64,000 nt of DNA from Armatimonadetes bacterium Uphvl-Ar1 (GCA_002162075.1 CP021423.1:2728001-2792000); one strand, 5' to 3'; shown: positions 17,492-27,354, counted from the stretch's first letter. Notes: generated by a model not told the origin, from the sequence alone. Translations and numbers: made by a program.

Positions 17492-18792
17492 ATGAATGAC
17501 CTCATAACTGCCCTTATCGGGCTCTTTCTTGTTTTGTTTGCCGGATTTTTCGTTGCGGCTGAATACGCGATTGTTTCGAGCCGCATGAGCAAGCTTGAAT
17601 CCAATGCCAAGCGCGGTGGACCAATCGACCAGTTGGCGCTTCGACTCGCCAAAGATCAGTCCGCGTCGGTTGCCGCAATTCAGGTCTGGATTACGCTTCT
17701 CGGGATTGGCATTGGTGCGTTGCTCGAAGAATGGATTACGGGCAAGCTCGAAACGTTCCTGAGCGGACTGCCCGCATTCGTTCTCTCCATCATCTCGCTT
17801 CTGATCATTACATTTCCCCTCGTGATTCTAGGTGAACTCGTCCCTAAATATCTTGCCTTGCAGTTTCCGGAAACAGGTTTGCGGCTGATGGCCGGCCCAC
17901 TCCGTGTCCTCACCGTCATTATCAAACCCATTTCTTGGCTCCTTCAAAAGGCAGGGGAGCTCGTCCTCAAGCTATTGCGGATTCCAACCGACGAAGGTGG
18001 GCCAGCAATTTCTCGGGAAGAGCTTCACTTCTTCATCAAGTCTGGTGAAGCTTCGGGTGGTCTGAATGAAGATCACGCTGATTTCGTCACCAAAACCCTC
18101 CGCCTGGATGAACTTGACGCCGAGGATGCGATGCTTCACCGATTGGATATCAAATGGTTGGATATTAATTTGACGCGGGATGAGACTATTGAGAAATTGC
18201 AGGATATTCCGAACAGTCGGATCCCGGTTTGTCGGGGGATATTGATGATATTGTCGGGATCGCATACCTTCACGATATTGTCACCAACTTCCATAGCCCC
18301 GAATTCAAGCTGGAAGAAATCGCCCGCCCCGCCGTTTACGTCCCCGAATCCCTCACTCTCAACCGTCTTGTCGAGATTATGCGTGAGACAAAATCTCAAA
18401 TCGTGATCGTCCAGGATGAGTACGGTGGAACTCAGGGCCTCATCACGCTGGAAGACGTTATTGAAGAAGTTTTTGGCGATATGGAAGACCGGCTTGAATA
18501 CGAGCGGCCAGCGATCGAACGCACTTCCCCCGGTCGGCTCAGCCTCCGACCCGATGTCCGTTACGATGAGCTTCTCGAATTTCTTGAAATAGAATCTCAT
18601 TCCGACGACAACTACACAACCGAAACGGTTGCGGGAATCATTGTTGATATCATCGACCGCACCCCCAAGCTTGGCGACACAGTAGACCTGCCACTTGGTC
18701 GCCTTCGGGTTGAGCAAGCTGCAAAAAATCGCATCACTCGAGTTGGCGTTTACCCTGTTGAGCGCCTCGATTCTGCTGACGAAGCCGAGTAA
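17492..18792 (+). CDS. CNNM/CorC (hemolysin C-like) membrane protein, frameshifted
   Basis: A CNNM-type protein linked in the family to magnesium or other ion efflux. Residues 1-170 hold the DUF21 membrane domain (GFFVAAEYAIVSSRMSKLE). After it come two CBS domains (VVIVQDEYGGTQG region read as IVIVQDEYGGTQGLITLED) and a C-terminal CorC_HlyC domain that ends in RITRVGVYPVERLD. The frame breaks at the G run 18234-18238. One more G joins RIPVCRG to DIDDIVGIAYLHD, the expected CBS sequence, giving 433 residues. It is followed 43 bases later by serS. Confidence 0.82.
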
Positions 18793-18835
18793 TCCTCCCC
18801 AAAGCCTTGTTCCGTTCGACTGGTAAATTGAATCC

Positions 18836-20116
18836 ATGTTGGATCGCAAGCTCATTCGTGAAAATCCGGATTTTGTTAAGGCGGGGGCCCTGCGGAAAGG
18901 AATCGAAGCTCCGGTTGATGAATTTTTGCGGATTGACTCGGAATGGCGGGCCGCGATTCACGACCTAGAGCAAAAAAAAGCCGAATCCAACAAAATCAGC
19001 AAGTCCATTGGTCAACTCATGGGGCAAGGTGACCAGGCCGGGGCCGAGGCTGCCAAAGCACAAACCGGAGAACTCAAGGAAGCCATCAAGGCACTGGAAC
19101 CCCGGGTCAAAGATTTGGAACAGCAACTCGAAAAACTTGAACTCACGTTCCCCAATCTCCCTCATGAATCCACCCCTGATGGACTCACCCCCGATGAGAA
19201 TGTTGAAGTCCGGGCTTGGGGTTCTCAGCCCACCGGCGATTACAAACCTCATTACGATATTGCTGAAGAACTTCAGATGATCGACTTCGCCGCTGGTGCA
19301 AAGATTAGCGGTTCTGGATTTGTTGTCTACACGGGCTACGGGGCCAAGCTTGTACGGGCTTTGACCAACTTCATGCTCGACTTTCAAGTCGATGAAAATC
19401 ACTATTCCGAGGTCTATCCTCCGGCTTTGGTGAGTTCGGAATCGCTGACGGGAACGGGGAACTTACCAAAATTCGCGGACGATCTTTACCGGGCGGATGA
19501 AGATTTGTGGTTGGTTCCGACGGCGGAGGTGCCGGTGACTAACTTGCTGCGAGATGAGATATTGGAGCCTTGGCAACTCCCGGTCAAATTTGCCGCATAC
19601 ACTCCTTGTTTCCGAAAAGAGGCGGGGGCCGCAGGAAGGGACACCCGCGGAATTCTCCGGATGCACCAGTTCGATAAAGTCGAGCTGGTCAAATTTGTCC
19701 GACCCGAAGAGAGTTACGATCACCTAGAGGAACTTGTCACCAACGCCGAATCGATCCTCCAAGCCCTTGGTCTTCACTATCGCGTTCTTCTGCTATGTGC
19801 GGGGGACATGGGAGACAAGGGATGCAAATGTTACGACCTTGAGGTTTGGGCACCCGGTGAACAGCGATACCTCGAAGTCAGTTCGTGTACCAACTTTGAA
19901 GCGTTTCAAGCTCGTCGCACCAATATCCGATTCCGGCCCGAGCCGGGCGCACCTCCCGAATTTGTTCACATTCTGAACGGCTCCGGACTTGCCGTGCCGC
20001 GATTAATGGTTGCGCTCCTCGAAACATATCGCCAAGCTGACGGCTCAATTGCAATCCCTGAACCTCTTCAACGGTACATGGGGACCGATGTAATCCCCGT
20101 ACCACCAACTGCGTAG
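18836..20116 (+). CDS. serS: Seryl-tRNA synthetase
   Basis: A 426-residue class II aminoacyl-tRNA synthetase that charges tRNA-Ser and tRNA-Sec. Residues 30-105 form the long antiparallel coiled-coil arm that contacts the tRNA (IHDLEQKKAESNKISKSI). Motif 2 is FRKEAGAAGRDTRGILRMHQ and motif 3 is NGSGLAVPRLMVALLE near the C-terminus. Length and motifs are normal. Charging of tRNA-Sec by this enzyme is relevant because SelD in this window contains selenocysteine. The DedA gene follows after 14 bases. Confidence 0.96.
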   Translation: MLDRKLIRENPDFVKAGALRKGIEAPVDEFLRIDSEWRAAIHDLEQKKAESNKISKSIGQLMGQGDQAGAEAAKAQTGELKEAIKALEPRVKDLEQQLEKLELTFPNLPHESTPDGLTPDENVEVRAWGSQPTGDYKPHYDIAEELQMIDFAAGAKISGSGFVVYTGYGAKLVRALTNFMLDFQVDENHYSEVYPPALVSSESLTGTGNLPKFADDLYRADEDLWLVPTAEVPVTNLLRDEILEPWQLPVKFAAYTPCFRKEAGAAGRDTRGILRMHQFDKVELVKFVRPEESYDHLEELVTNAESILQALGLHYRVLLLCAGDMGDKGCKCYDLEVWAPGEQRYLEVSSCTNFEAFQARRTNIRFRPEPGAPPEFVHILNGSGLAVPRLMVALLETYRQADGSIAIPEPLQRYMGTDVIPVPPTA

Positions 20117-20130
20117 AACGGCATAATCCA

Positions 20131-20751
20131 ATGGGCGACCCGAATCAACTCTTGCTTGACCTCGCCCAACAGTTCGGCCCGGGTGTTTTGTTCATCCTGG
20201 TCGGCATTGCCTTCACCCAAACGGGACTTGTTCTTGGCCCGCTGATTCCGGGAAACACACTTCTGTTCACCGCCGGGATTCTTTCGGCTTCGGGAAACCC
20301 GAACTTGACTTGGCCGGCTGTGACTCTCAGTTTTATCTCCGGTGGCGTCATCGGCAATGCGGCGAACTACGTTCAGGGTCAAAAATTTGGGCGGTCATTT
20401 TTTGAGCGGCGCGAGACTGGCTTGGTTTCTTCGGCGTCGCTTGCCAAAACTGAGGCGTTCTTTACGCGTCATGGTCGGCTCACGATGCTCTTTAGCCCGT
20501 TTGTTCCGTTTGTTCGTTCGTTTGCGCCTTTTGTAGCGGGTGTTAGTCAGATGCGATTTCCAAGCTACTTTCTGTTTGCGGCACTTGGAGTTGCTTTGTG
20601 GGTCACCGTTCTGGTCAGCCTGGGTGCCGGGCTCGGTCAAATCCCCTGGGTCAAAAATAACCTTGGCACATTTGTTATTGCCATTTTCGTCATCATCAGT
20701 GCCCAGCTCTTGATCGCGGTGTTTCGGAAGCGGCGGAAACCTGTCGAGTGA
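20131..20751 (+). CDS. DedA family membrane protein
   Basis: A 206-residue DedA (SNARE-associated/VTT-domain) inner-membrane protein; characterised members translocate phospholipid carriers. Family marks are GLVLGPLIPGNTLLFTAG, the arginine-bearing FERRETGL region with FFTRHGRLTMLFSPFVPFVR, and the later APFVAGVSQMRF. Several membrane helices follow, and the basic tail FRKRRKP ends in the cytoplasm. It lies 14 bases behind serS and is probably co-transcribed. The lipid carried here is not known. Confidence 0.88.
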   Translation: MGDPNQLLLDLAQQFGPGVLFILVGIAFTQTGLVLGPLIPGNTLLFTAGILSASGNPNLTWPAVTLSFISGGVIGNAANYVQGQKFGRSFFERRETGLVSSASLAKTEAFFTRHGRLTMLFSPFVPFVRSFAPFVAGVSQMRFPSYFLFAALGVALWVTVLVSLGAGLGQIPWVKNNLGTFVIAIFVIISAQLLIAVFRKRRKPVE

Positions 20752-20954
20752 TAGTTGAGTCGAGTCCTCGATTGCGTGATCAGAGGAGCAGAGAACGCGT
20801 GTGGTTTTTTCGCTATTCACTTCGTTATTGGTGCAAGCCAGGAGATGATGCGGGCATCTGGTAGCGGTTCTAGTACGGTCTGAGAATTGTGAAAGAAATG
20901 ACCATCAGTGAATGAGCATTTTGAAACCGTACTCATCCAATAAGAAGTAACGTT

Positions 20955-21758
20955 TCACCTTTGATGAAGTCGAAGTTCGTCACCAATCCACTCATGGAGT
21001 TCAAAATGGAGATGGGAGAGCTGATCTAAGATACTGATGATCTGCTTTTGAGTAGGTTGGTAGAGTCCAAATTCGAAGAAGCAGTCTTCCTCCTCAAGAT
21101 AAATCGATACGGAGTGGGTTTCGTCGGCGGCGAAGGCACGATAGTCTCCGACGGGAGGTAGGTCAGGATGGAGGTAGTGATTTCTGAGCTGAAGGGGTGA
21201 AAAAACCGGGGCAAGCGGTTGGTATGGATACCATACAGGGTAGGTTTCGGGAGCATACAAATCGACAATTTTTTCAAGTGCTGCTCTAAGTTCGGGGTCT
21301 CGACCTGGAGTCCAATTCTGCTTCGAAGAGTCCATCGTAATTCGAAAATACTGAACCCCCGCAGGGTCTAACTCGATTTGCTTGTTTAGGTTGGAGAACA
21401 GTTTATTCGCAAGGCCGAGCAGTTGGGGCCAGTGCGGATGCTTTACAAGTTCAAATTCAAAACGGCCTTGTCGACTCACACTCGCAAGAAGAGATTCATA
21501 GGCAGTAACAAAGTTGGTCAAGCAAATCAACTCTTGCTCTGATAATCCAAATTCGTCATCGCGAATGAACTGGCTCCCTTTATCACGCCAGGGTGTCAAC
21601 TCCTCTGTTAGAAAGTCGACTATTCCCCTGATGCCCAGCCAATAGTTCGTTTCTTGTTGCCACCAAGAATTGGACATTGGGTCCGTGAGAAGAGGAAGAA
21701 TGGTTCTGAGTCCTTCCCTGATTCGCAAGAACTCGTATGTTTCTGGGTTGTGCAACAT
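20955..21758 (-). CDS. Hypothetical protein
   Basis: I do not recognise this 267-residue protein. It has no signal peptide or membrane helix. It is rich in Leu, Glu, Trp and Tyr with segments such as NYWLGIRGIVDFLTEEL and VWYPYQPLAPVFSP. The end, LHFELHEWIGDELRLHQR, looks helical and amphipathic. Composition is somewhat more AT-rich than the neighbouring housekeeping genes. It lies immediately downstream of the two tRNA genes on the same strand, a place where acquired genes often sit, but no integrase or repeat is visible. The 200 bases between it and the DedA gene hold nothing I can identify. Confidence 0.55.
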   Translation of the reverse strand: MLHNPETYEFLRIREGLRTILPLLTDPMSNSWWQQETNYWLGIRGIVDFLTEELTPWRDKGSQFIRDDEFGLSEQELICLTNFVTAYESLLASVSRQGRFEFELVKHPHWPQLLGLANKLFSNLNKQIELDPAGVQYFRITMDSSKQNWTPGRDPELRAALEKIVDLYAPETYPVWYPYQPLAPVFSPLQLRNHYLHPDLPPVGDYRAFAADETHSVSIYLEEEDCFFEFGLYQPTQKQIISILDQLSHLHFELHEWIGDELRLHQR

Positions 21759-21787
21759 GTTGTGTTATATAGAAATGAAACATTCTC

Positions 21788-21862
21788 TGGAGCCCTCGAC
21801 GAGAATTGAACTCGTGACCTCTCCCTTACCAAGGGAACGCTCTGCCGCTGAGCTACGAGGGC
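21788..21862 (-). tRNA. tRNA-Thr (GGU)
   Basis: The minus strand folds as a cloverleaf: acceptor GCCCTCG/CGAGGGC, D arm with AGCTCAGCGGCAGAGC, anticodon stem-loop CCCTTGGTAAGGG with anticodon GGT, and T arm with GGTTCAATTC-type sequence (GAGTTCAATTCTC). CCA is encoded (plus-strand TGG at 21788-21790). Only 9 bases separate it from tRNA-Tyr. Confidence 0.93.
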
Positions 21863-21871
21863 GCATGTCAC

Positions 21872-21957
21872 TGGTGGGCAGTGCAGGATTCGAACCTGCG
21901 TAGGCTCTCGCCGACAGATTTACAGTCTGTTCCCATTGGCCACTCGGGCAACTGCCC
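21872..21957 (-). tRNA. tRNA-Tyr (GUA)
   Basis: An 86-base tRNA on the minus strand with a long variable arm, as expected for bacterial tRNA-Tyr. Acceptor halves are GGGCAGT and ACTGCCC, the D arm contains CCCGAGTGGCCAA, the anticodon loop is ACTGTAAAT with GTA, and the T loop is GGTTCGAATCC. The CCA end is encoded. It precedes tRNA-Thr in a two-gene cluster. Confidence 0.95.
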
Positions 21958-22102
21958 AGGACAGTTGGGGATATTACCAGATGGCAAATCGCCCTTTGGG
22001 TTGTTCCTTATGTGAAGTGGGATTGGCGGGTCCTCTGTCCCGTGCGAATTTGGAAGCGGGGCGGTTTTGAGGTGAGGTGAGAGCGTAGAATAGCAGAAGT
22101 TC

Positions 22103-23491
22103 ATGGCAAAGACGCTTTTTGAGAAGGTTTGGGATGCGCATACGGTTTGCGATCTACCAGGTGGAGGGACGCTGCTCTATATAGATCGGCACCTCGTTCA
22201 CGAGGTGACATCTCCCCAGGCGTTTGATTCTTTGCGGGTGGCGGGGCGACCAGTGCGGCGTCCGGATTTGACTTTTGCGACGGTGGATCACAACGTACCA
22301 ACGGATGGGCGTCCGATTGATTCAAGCACGTTGAGCGGGATGCAACTCGATGCGCTTGACCGGAACGCGAAGGAGTTCGGGATTCCGCTGTTTGGCTATG
22401 ATGACCCTCGTCAAGGGATTGTCCACATTATTGGCCCCGAGTTGGGATTGACATTGCCAGGTTTGACAATGGTGTGTGGGGACAGTCACACGAGCACACA
22501 TGGCGCATTTGGGGCGCTGGCTTTTGGCATTGGTACGAGCGAAGTGGAGCATGTTCTGGCGACTCAAACTCTGCGGGCGGCGAAAAAACCAAAGACTCTT
22601 CGGGTGAATGCGGAAGGCACCCTGAGCCATGGGGTCACGGCGAAGGACATTATTCTGGCGATTATTCGCAAGCTAGGCGCGGGGGGCGGCACGGGTTACG
22701 TTGTGGAATATGCCGGTTCAGCGATTCGGGCTTTGGCGATGAGCGGTAGAATGACGATTTGCAACATGAGTATTGAGATGGGGGCTCGGGCAGGGATGGT
22801 TGCTCCGGATGACACAACGTTTGAGTTCATTTCAGCGGTGGATCGTCCCTATGCGCCCAAGGGGGTTGAATTTGACCGAATGGTTGAGTATGCCCGGGGG
22901 CTTGCAACGGATGACGGCGCGGTCTTTGACCGGGAAGAACATCTGGACGTGAACGCTTTGGTTCCGCAGGTGAGTTGGGGAACGACTCCGGCGATGACGG
23001 TGGATATAGATGGAGCGATTCCGGAGCCAAAGGATGCAGCGGAAAAGCGCGCGCAGATGTACATGGGTCTGACCCCAGGTACGGCGATTCATGACTTGGA
23101 CATCAATACGGTCTTTATTGGCAGTTGCACGAATGCGCGGATTGAAGATTTGCGGCAGGCGGCGGCAGTGGTGGATGGTCAGCGGGTGAAGGAAGGAGTC
23201 CGGGCGATGGTCGTTCCGGGTTCGGCAGCGGTTCGGGCACTTGCGGAGCAAGAGGGGCTCGACGTGGTGTTCCAATCTGCCGGGTTTGAGTGGCACCGGG
23301 CAGGATGCAGTATGTGCTTGGGGATGAACGGCGACATTTTGCGCCCTCAGCAACGGTCGGCGAGTACGAGCAATCGTCCCTATGAAGGTCGGCAAGGGCC
23401 GGGGAGTCGGACGCATTTGGTGAGCCCGATCACAGCGGCGGCGACGGCTTTAACGGGTCGGTTGACGGATCCGCGTGAGTTTCTGAACTAG
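22103..23491 (+). CDS. leuC: 3-isopropylmalate dehydratase, large subunit
   Basis: A 462-residue aconitase-family enzyme that isomerises 2- to 3-isopropylmalate in leucine synthesis, together with the small subunit LeuD. Iron-sulfur ligands are the cysteine in [13 protein letters not shown] and the pair in [36 protein letters not shown] and [20 protein letters not shown] are further family signatures. leuD is not adjacent, which departs from the usual leuCD pairing. The stop overlaps the stop of the convergent ARC ATPase gene by two to three bases. Confidence 0.95.
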   Translation: MAKTLFEKVWDAHTVCDLPGGGTLLYIDRHLVHEVTSPQAFDSLRVAGRPVRRPDLTFATVDHNVPTDGRPIDSSTLSGMQLDALDRNAKEFGIPLFGYDDPRQGIVHIIGPELGLTLPGLTMVCGDSHTSTHGAFGALAFGIGTSEVEHVLATQTLRAAKKPKTLRVNAEGTLSHGVTAKDIILAIIRKLGAGGGTGYVVEYAGSAIRALAMSGRMTICNMSIEMGARAGMVAPDDTTFEFISAVDRPYAPKGVEFDRMVEYARGLATDDGAVFDREEHLDVNALVPQVSWGTTPAMTVDIDGAIPEPKDAAEKRAQMYMGLTPGTAIHDLDINTVFIGSCTNARIEDLRQAAAVVDGQRVKEGVRAMVVPGSAAVRALAEQEGLDVVFQSAGFEWHRAGCSMCLGMNGDILRPQQRSASTSNRPYEGRQGPGSRTHLVSPITAAATALTGRLTDPREFLN

Positions 23492-25155
23492 ATTACAGAC
23501 TTGCGGTACTTTTCTCCGGGTCGTTTTTGACCAACGGGGCGGACGTCAACGACTGCTTCGGGTTCGAAGTCTAGGAGTTTGAGCCAGTCTTCAACCGAAT
23601 CGGTTTTGGGGAAGATTTCGTTTTCTCGGAATTCATCTTCGACCGCTTGGTGGAGATCGGCAATGGTCAGTCCGGAGTTAGTCGCGTCATCGGCGATGGC
23701 CCGTTTGATTGCGAAATCTTTGGCGCGGTCAACCACTGATTTGAGGAGGGCACCGCTGACCATATCCCGCCAGTGGAGGGTTTGGGTGGTGCTATCACGG
23801 TTGGTGATTACGAGGAATTCTGTGTCTTTGGATTCGCGCCATATGTGGGCAAGGGTGGACTCGACTAAAGCTTTGCGCGCACAGGCTTCGCCATCATGCT
23901 CTTTAACCAATTGGTTGTTAATGGGGAGTCCTTCTTTGAGGTAAATGCTTAGGATGTCCCGGGTGGCATCTTGGTCGGGTCGTTTGATGCGGATTTTGCG
24001 ATCAATACGCTCGGGGCGAAGGATTGCAGGGTCAATGTAGTCAGGTCGGTTGGACGTGAGCACGATAACGACGTTTTCGAGTCCGACTAGTCCATCCATT
24101 TCGGCGCAGAACTGGGGAACAACGGTGTTGGAGATGTTGAGATAGCGTCCGGATGAGCGGGTGCGAAGGACGGATTCGGCTTCGTCAATGAAGACAACGA
24201 CGATTTGTCCTTCAGCGGCTTTCTCTCGGGCGGTGGCGAAGATTTCGCGCACCATGCGTTCGGTTTCGCCGAGCCACATGTTGAGGATTTTGGGGCCGCT
24301 GATGTGGAGGAAGCATTCTTTGGCGTCTTCTTTGCCAGTGCGGGCGCGGTATTCGGCGGCGAGGTTGTAGGCGATGGCTTTTCCGAGGAGGGTTTTTCCG
24401 CAGCCCGGAGGGCCATAGAGGAGGATTCCTTTGGGGGGCTTCTTGTCGTATTGGGCGTAGAGTTCAGGATAGAGGAGGGGTTGCTCGATTGACTCTTTGA
24501 TGAGAGCGATTGCTTCTTGTTGTCCGCCGACGGATGACCAAGGGGTCTGGGGAATTTCTTCGATGAAGTAGTTTTGGGCGCCTTGCCGAGGGAGGTGTTC
24601 GATCGCGACTTTTCCGCTGGCATCAAGGACGACTTCATCGCCTTGTTTGATCGTCGTTTCAACCAATTGGTGGCTTCGAGATATAAGGCGTCCTTGGGTG
24701 CCTTGGGCGTCGGTGGAGACGCGAAGGCGTCCGTCCTCATAGACTTGGGCGATGGAGATGATTTGTCCACCGATTCCTTCGGGGGCGAGCCCGACGATAG
24801 CGTAGGCGTCGTTGAGTTTGACGCGGACGCCGGGTTGGAGGTCGTCAAATTTGATGGCAGGGTCGATGGTCGCAACGTATTCGGTGTCCCCGAGCATGAC
24901 TTGGACGAGGCCGTTATCGAGATGGCGGATAAAGACGCCGATGCGGTTTGCGGGTTGAGTCAGCTTTACGTAGGCTTCTTCGAATTGGGCAAGGAGTTCG
25001 GCTTGGGCCTGTCCATCTTTAGCCGTTCGTTGGAGTTCTGATTTAAGAGCGGCTAGATAGGTTTTGGTTTTGGCATCGGCCTCGGGGAGGGCGAGCTCGA
25101 TCCGCTCCAGGAGCTCCGCCATGCGATCAAATGAAGACGACCCAGTTTCAGACAT
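23488..25155 (-). CDS. arc: Proteasome-type AAA ATPase (ARC/Mpa family)
   Basis: A ring-forming AAA+ unfoldase of the ARC/Mpa group, which in actinobacteria feeds pupylated proteins to the 20S proteasome. The ATG at 25155 follows a TTG-started longer frame. An N-terminal coiled coil (about residues 12-65, [10 protein letters not shown] onward) is the Pup-docking element in Mpa. Two OB-like domains follow ([16 protein letters not shown]). Walker A is GPPGCGKT, Walker [11 protein letters not shown], and [20 protein letters not shown] carries sensor 1 and the arginine finger. The C-terminus is GEKYRKSVI and lacks the Gln-Tyr-Leu type end that Mpa uses to open the proteasome gate. No pup, prcA/B or pafA gene is nearby. 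It is the last gene of a three-gene operon. Confidence 0.88.
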   Translation of the reverse strand: MSETGSSSFDRMAELLERIELALPEADAKTKTYLAALKSELQRTAKDGQAQAELLAQFEEAYVKLTQPANRIGVFIRHLDNGLVQVMLGDTEYVATIDPAIKFDDLQPGVRVKLNDAYAIVGLAPEGIGGQIISIAQVYEDGRLRVSTDAQGTQGRLISRSHQLVETTIKQGDEVVLDASGKVAIEHLPRQGAQNYFIEEIPQTPWSSVGGQQEAIALIKESIEQPLLYPELYAQYDKKPPKGILLYGPPGCGKTLLGKAIAYNLAAEYRARTGKEDAKECFLHISGPKILNMWLGETERMVREIFATAREKAAEGQIVVVFIDEAESVLRTRSSGRYLNISNTVVPQFCAEMDGLVGLENVVIVLTSNRPDYIDPAILRPERIDRKIRIKRPDQDATRDILSIYLKEGLPINNQLVKEHDGEACARKALVESTLAHIWRESKDTEFLVITNRDSTTQTLHWRDMVSGALLKSVVDRAKDFAIKRAIADDATNSGLTIADLHQAVEDEFRENEIFPKTDSVEDWLKLLDFEPEAVVDVRPVGQKRPGEKYRKSVI

Positions 25156-25200
25156 GCTTGATACTACGCACAAATCACTAGGAAAAGTGATGCGCCCTAT

Positions 25201-26301
25201 TTACCGGAGAAGTGCGCCTTCCCAAACGGCTTCGCGAATAGTTTTTTCAAGATCGGCCGTGATGGGTTTTACGGATCGGAATGCATATTCCTGTCCATCT
25301 TGGGCCATTTTGCCAGTGACGATGACCTGATGTTGTTGTTTTTCGCCTCGGATGAACAGGGTGTCGTAGATTTCGATCGAGCTTTGGCTTGCGGTTGCGG
25401 CTTGGTGGGCGGCATGAGTGGCAATGCGCATCCAGTCGCTTGTTGCAGGCAGGGGTGCAGTCCGTTGATGTTTGGAAGGTTCTCGATCTTCCGATTTAGG
25501 TTTGTTGGCGAGGCAATCTTTGGAGGCAAGAGAAATGAGGTTGTCAAGGGTTGCGGCAACGTGGTCACGACTTGGCTCGGTGGTTCGCTTGCCGCCGGAG
25601 AGTCCGTAGCTGAAAGTGACGGGCGCGGGAATTTCTGGGATATTGAATTGGCGGTCTTGGAGAGTCGCCAACCAATCGGCGATCTCTTCGCGGGGCCGAA
25701 TTGTGGCGAGGGCGAATTCATCCCCTCCGTAGCGAACGAGCATATCTTTCGTTGAGTCGATTCTCTTGCTCAGGAGTTTCGCGAACCCTTGGAGAACATG
25801 ATCTCCGACGAGGTGACCGTATGTTTTGTTGTAGACACCGAAGTTATCGAGGTCGAAAAAGATGACGCAGAGTTCTTGTCCGAGTTCAAGACGATCAACC
25901 CCCCAGTCGCGCAGAGCGTCGCTCCAGCTGAGCTCGGTAAGGGGATCGTAGCTGCGACCGAGTTCGGTGATGAGGGCGAGGGCACTGACAATGCCGAGGA
26001 ACCGCTTGCCTTCAAAAACGGGAAGAAAATCAGCTTGTTGCTGGACAAACTTCTTGGAGGCTGACCGGATAGCGTCTTGGGCTTCCAGATGAGCAGATGC
26101 ACGGCGGAGGAAGTCGGAAACGGGGGTATTTGGTTCGCTGAGTACCGCAGATTCGATGGTGACAAATCCAAGAAATTCGCCCTTGCGGAGGACTGCGGCG
26201 GCGGCTACTCCTCCTTTTTGCATGGAGAGCAGAGCTGATCCCATATCGGCATCTTCGGTGACGATGAGGGTGTTGAGATTGAGATCAGCGAGCTTTCTCA
26301 T
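25201..26301 (-). CDS. CBS-pair diguanylate cyclase (GGDEF) protein
   Basis: A 366-residue signalling protein. Residues 1-125 form two CBS units (LIVTEDADMGSALLSMQKGG; ADFLPVFEGKRFLGIVSALA), which usually bind adenine nucleotides. Residues 150-270 are a GGDEF domain with FFDLDNFGVYNKTYGHLVGD and the intact active-site motif RYGGDEFAL, so it can be expected to make cyclic di-GMP. Residues 275-366 are a tail I do not recognise (IEIYDTLFIRGEKQQHQVIV). No membrane helix is seen. It lies 30 bases after the DnaA-like gene and 45 bases before the ARC ATPase gene, so the three are probably one transcript. Confidence 0.82.
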   Translation of the reverse strand: MRKLADLNLNTLIVTEDADMGSALLSMQKGGVAAAAVLRKGEFLGFVTIESAVLSEPNTPVSDFLRRASAHLEAQDAIRSASKKFVQQQADFLPVFEGKRFLGIVSALALITELGRSYDPLTELSWSDALRDWGVDRLELGQELCVIFFDLDNFGVYNKTYGHLVGDHVLQGFAKLLSKRIDSTKDMLVRYGGDEFALATIRPREEIADWLATLQDRQFNIPEIPAPVTFSYGLSGGKRTTEPSRDHVAATLDNLISLASKDCLANKPKSEDREPSKHQRTAPLPATSDWMRIATHAAHQAATASQSSIEIYDTLFIRGEKQQHQVIVTGKMAQDGQEYAFRSVKPITADLEKTIREAVWEGALLR

Positions 26302-26331
26302 TGTTTAACTACTTGGAAAATTGAGCAAGAT

Positions 26332-27354
26332 TCATGCCGAATCTGTCCAATCTGCGGAATGGGCAAGGGCGGCGAATGTATGGGTGCGAAGGACATCAAT
26401 GAATTGACGAACTTCGGGGTTATCCAGTCGGTCTTGGACAGATTTACAGTGGCGATAGACCTGCCCGGGCCGGACGCGGAGGAAGCAGGCGACATCTTCT
26501 TCGGCTAACCGAATCACTTGGTTGAGAAGATAAGCGAGTGCGGCCCTCTTGCCGAGGGGGGCCGAACTTGGCCAAGCGAGGTAGACGTGGTTTAGAGCCT
26601 CGGTGACTACATCGCGGGGATCCCAGCCATCCTCACCGATGAGAAACGGCATAAGTACACCGCAAGCTTCAGCGAAGTCATCTAGCGTTGCCCAGTTGGA
26701 TTTGACGAGTTTCATCCGAAGGAGGGCACCCCGGATCGAACGTCCGTTACCATTGAGGTGAAGAGCGATGAGCGATTCGATGGATGGATGAAGGTTGATG
26801 CGTTCGACTTTGGCGATTTGGTGGGTGATTCGTTGACGCTCGATGAGAGAAGGCGCATTGATTTCAGCAAGATGCCACCCGCTGAGCGGGGAGATGATGC
26901 GGTTTCGAATAGCTTTATCGAAATTTTCGGCAGTACAAATCATTGTGGGGAGATTACGCCGGAGTCGGTGCTCGAGTCGGAGACGGAGTAGGTGGCGCAA
27001 GCGGGGGCTCCGGAGAGCATCTTGGAGATCATCCAGAAGGAGGACGGAATTGCGGCACGCCGGCGAGTTTGAGATTGCCCACTGATCTGCAGATTGAACT
27101 TCGGTGATGATGCCTTGGGAATGTTTGAGAATTTCGCGGACGCGGTGCAGCAGTTCAGATTTTCCCCATCCACTTGGCCCGCCGACTCCAATAAAGTTCT
27201 GTTGTCCACAGGCGAAGTCGAGTCCGAGTGCGAGGGCAGCGAGGTTGCTTGGGAGCTCCGCAATGGGGTTGAGTACTACTTGATTCAAATCCAGATTGAT
27301 GGGAAGGCTCAGTTGGGAGTCTTGAATTGATCTGGGGTCGGGGAGCGCGCTCAT
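26332..27354 (-). CDS. DnaA-like AAA+ ATPase
   Basis: A 340-residue relative of the replication initiator DnaA. Walker A is GPSGWGKSELLHRV. Walker B is VLLLDDLQDAL, with the DD-Q pattern of DnaA. ICTAENFDKAIRNRIISPL matches the sensor 1/box VII region, and GRSIRGALLRM matches the sensor 2 motif (RELEGAL in DnaA). The last 90 residues resemble the domain IV DNA-binding helices (EALNHVYLAWPSS; VRPGQVYRHCKSVQDRL), but the GRDHSTV signature is replaced. Domain I is missing, since the ATPase domain begins near residue 35. It is therefore a diverged paralogue or regulator rather than clearly the main initiator. It heads the operon with the GGDEF and ARC genes. Confidence 0.72.
   Translation of the reverse strand: MSALPDPRSIQDSQLSLPINLDLNQVVLNPIAELPSNLAALALGLDFACGQQNFIGVGGPSGWGKSELLHRVREILKHSQGIITEVQSADQWAISNSPACRNSVLLLDDLQDALRSPRLRHLLRLRLEHRLRRNLPTMICTAENFDKAIRNRIISPLSGWHLAEINAPSLIERQRITHQIAKVERINLHPSIESLIALHLNGNGRSIRGALLRMKLVKSNWATLDDFAEACGVLMPFLIGEDGWDPRDVVTEALNHVYLAWPSSAPLGKRAALAYLLNQVIRLAEEDVACFLRVRPGQVYRHCKSVQDRLDNPEVRQFIDVLRTHTFAALAHSADWTDSA

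Noticed and set aside
27202-27210. TTGTCCACA as a DnaA box and the neighbourhood as oriC
   Set aside because: A single match inside a coding region, with no cluster of boxes or AT-rich unwinding element.
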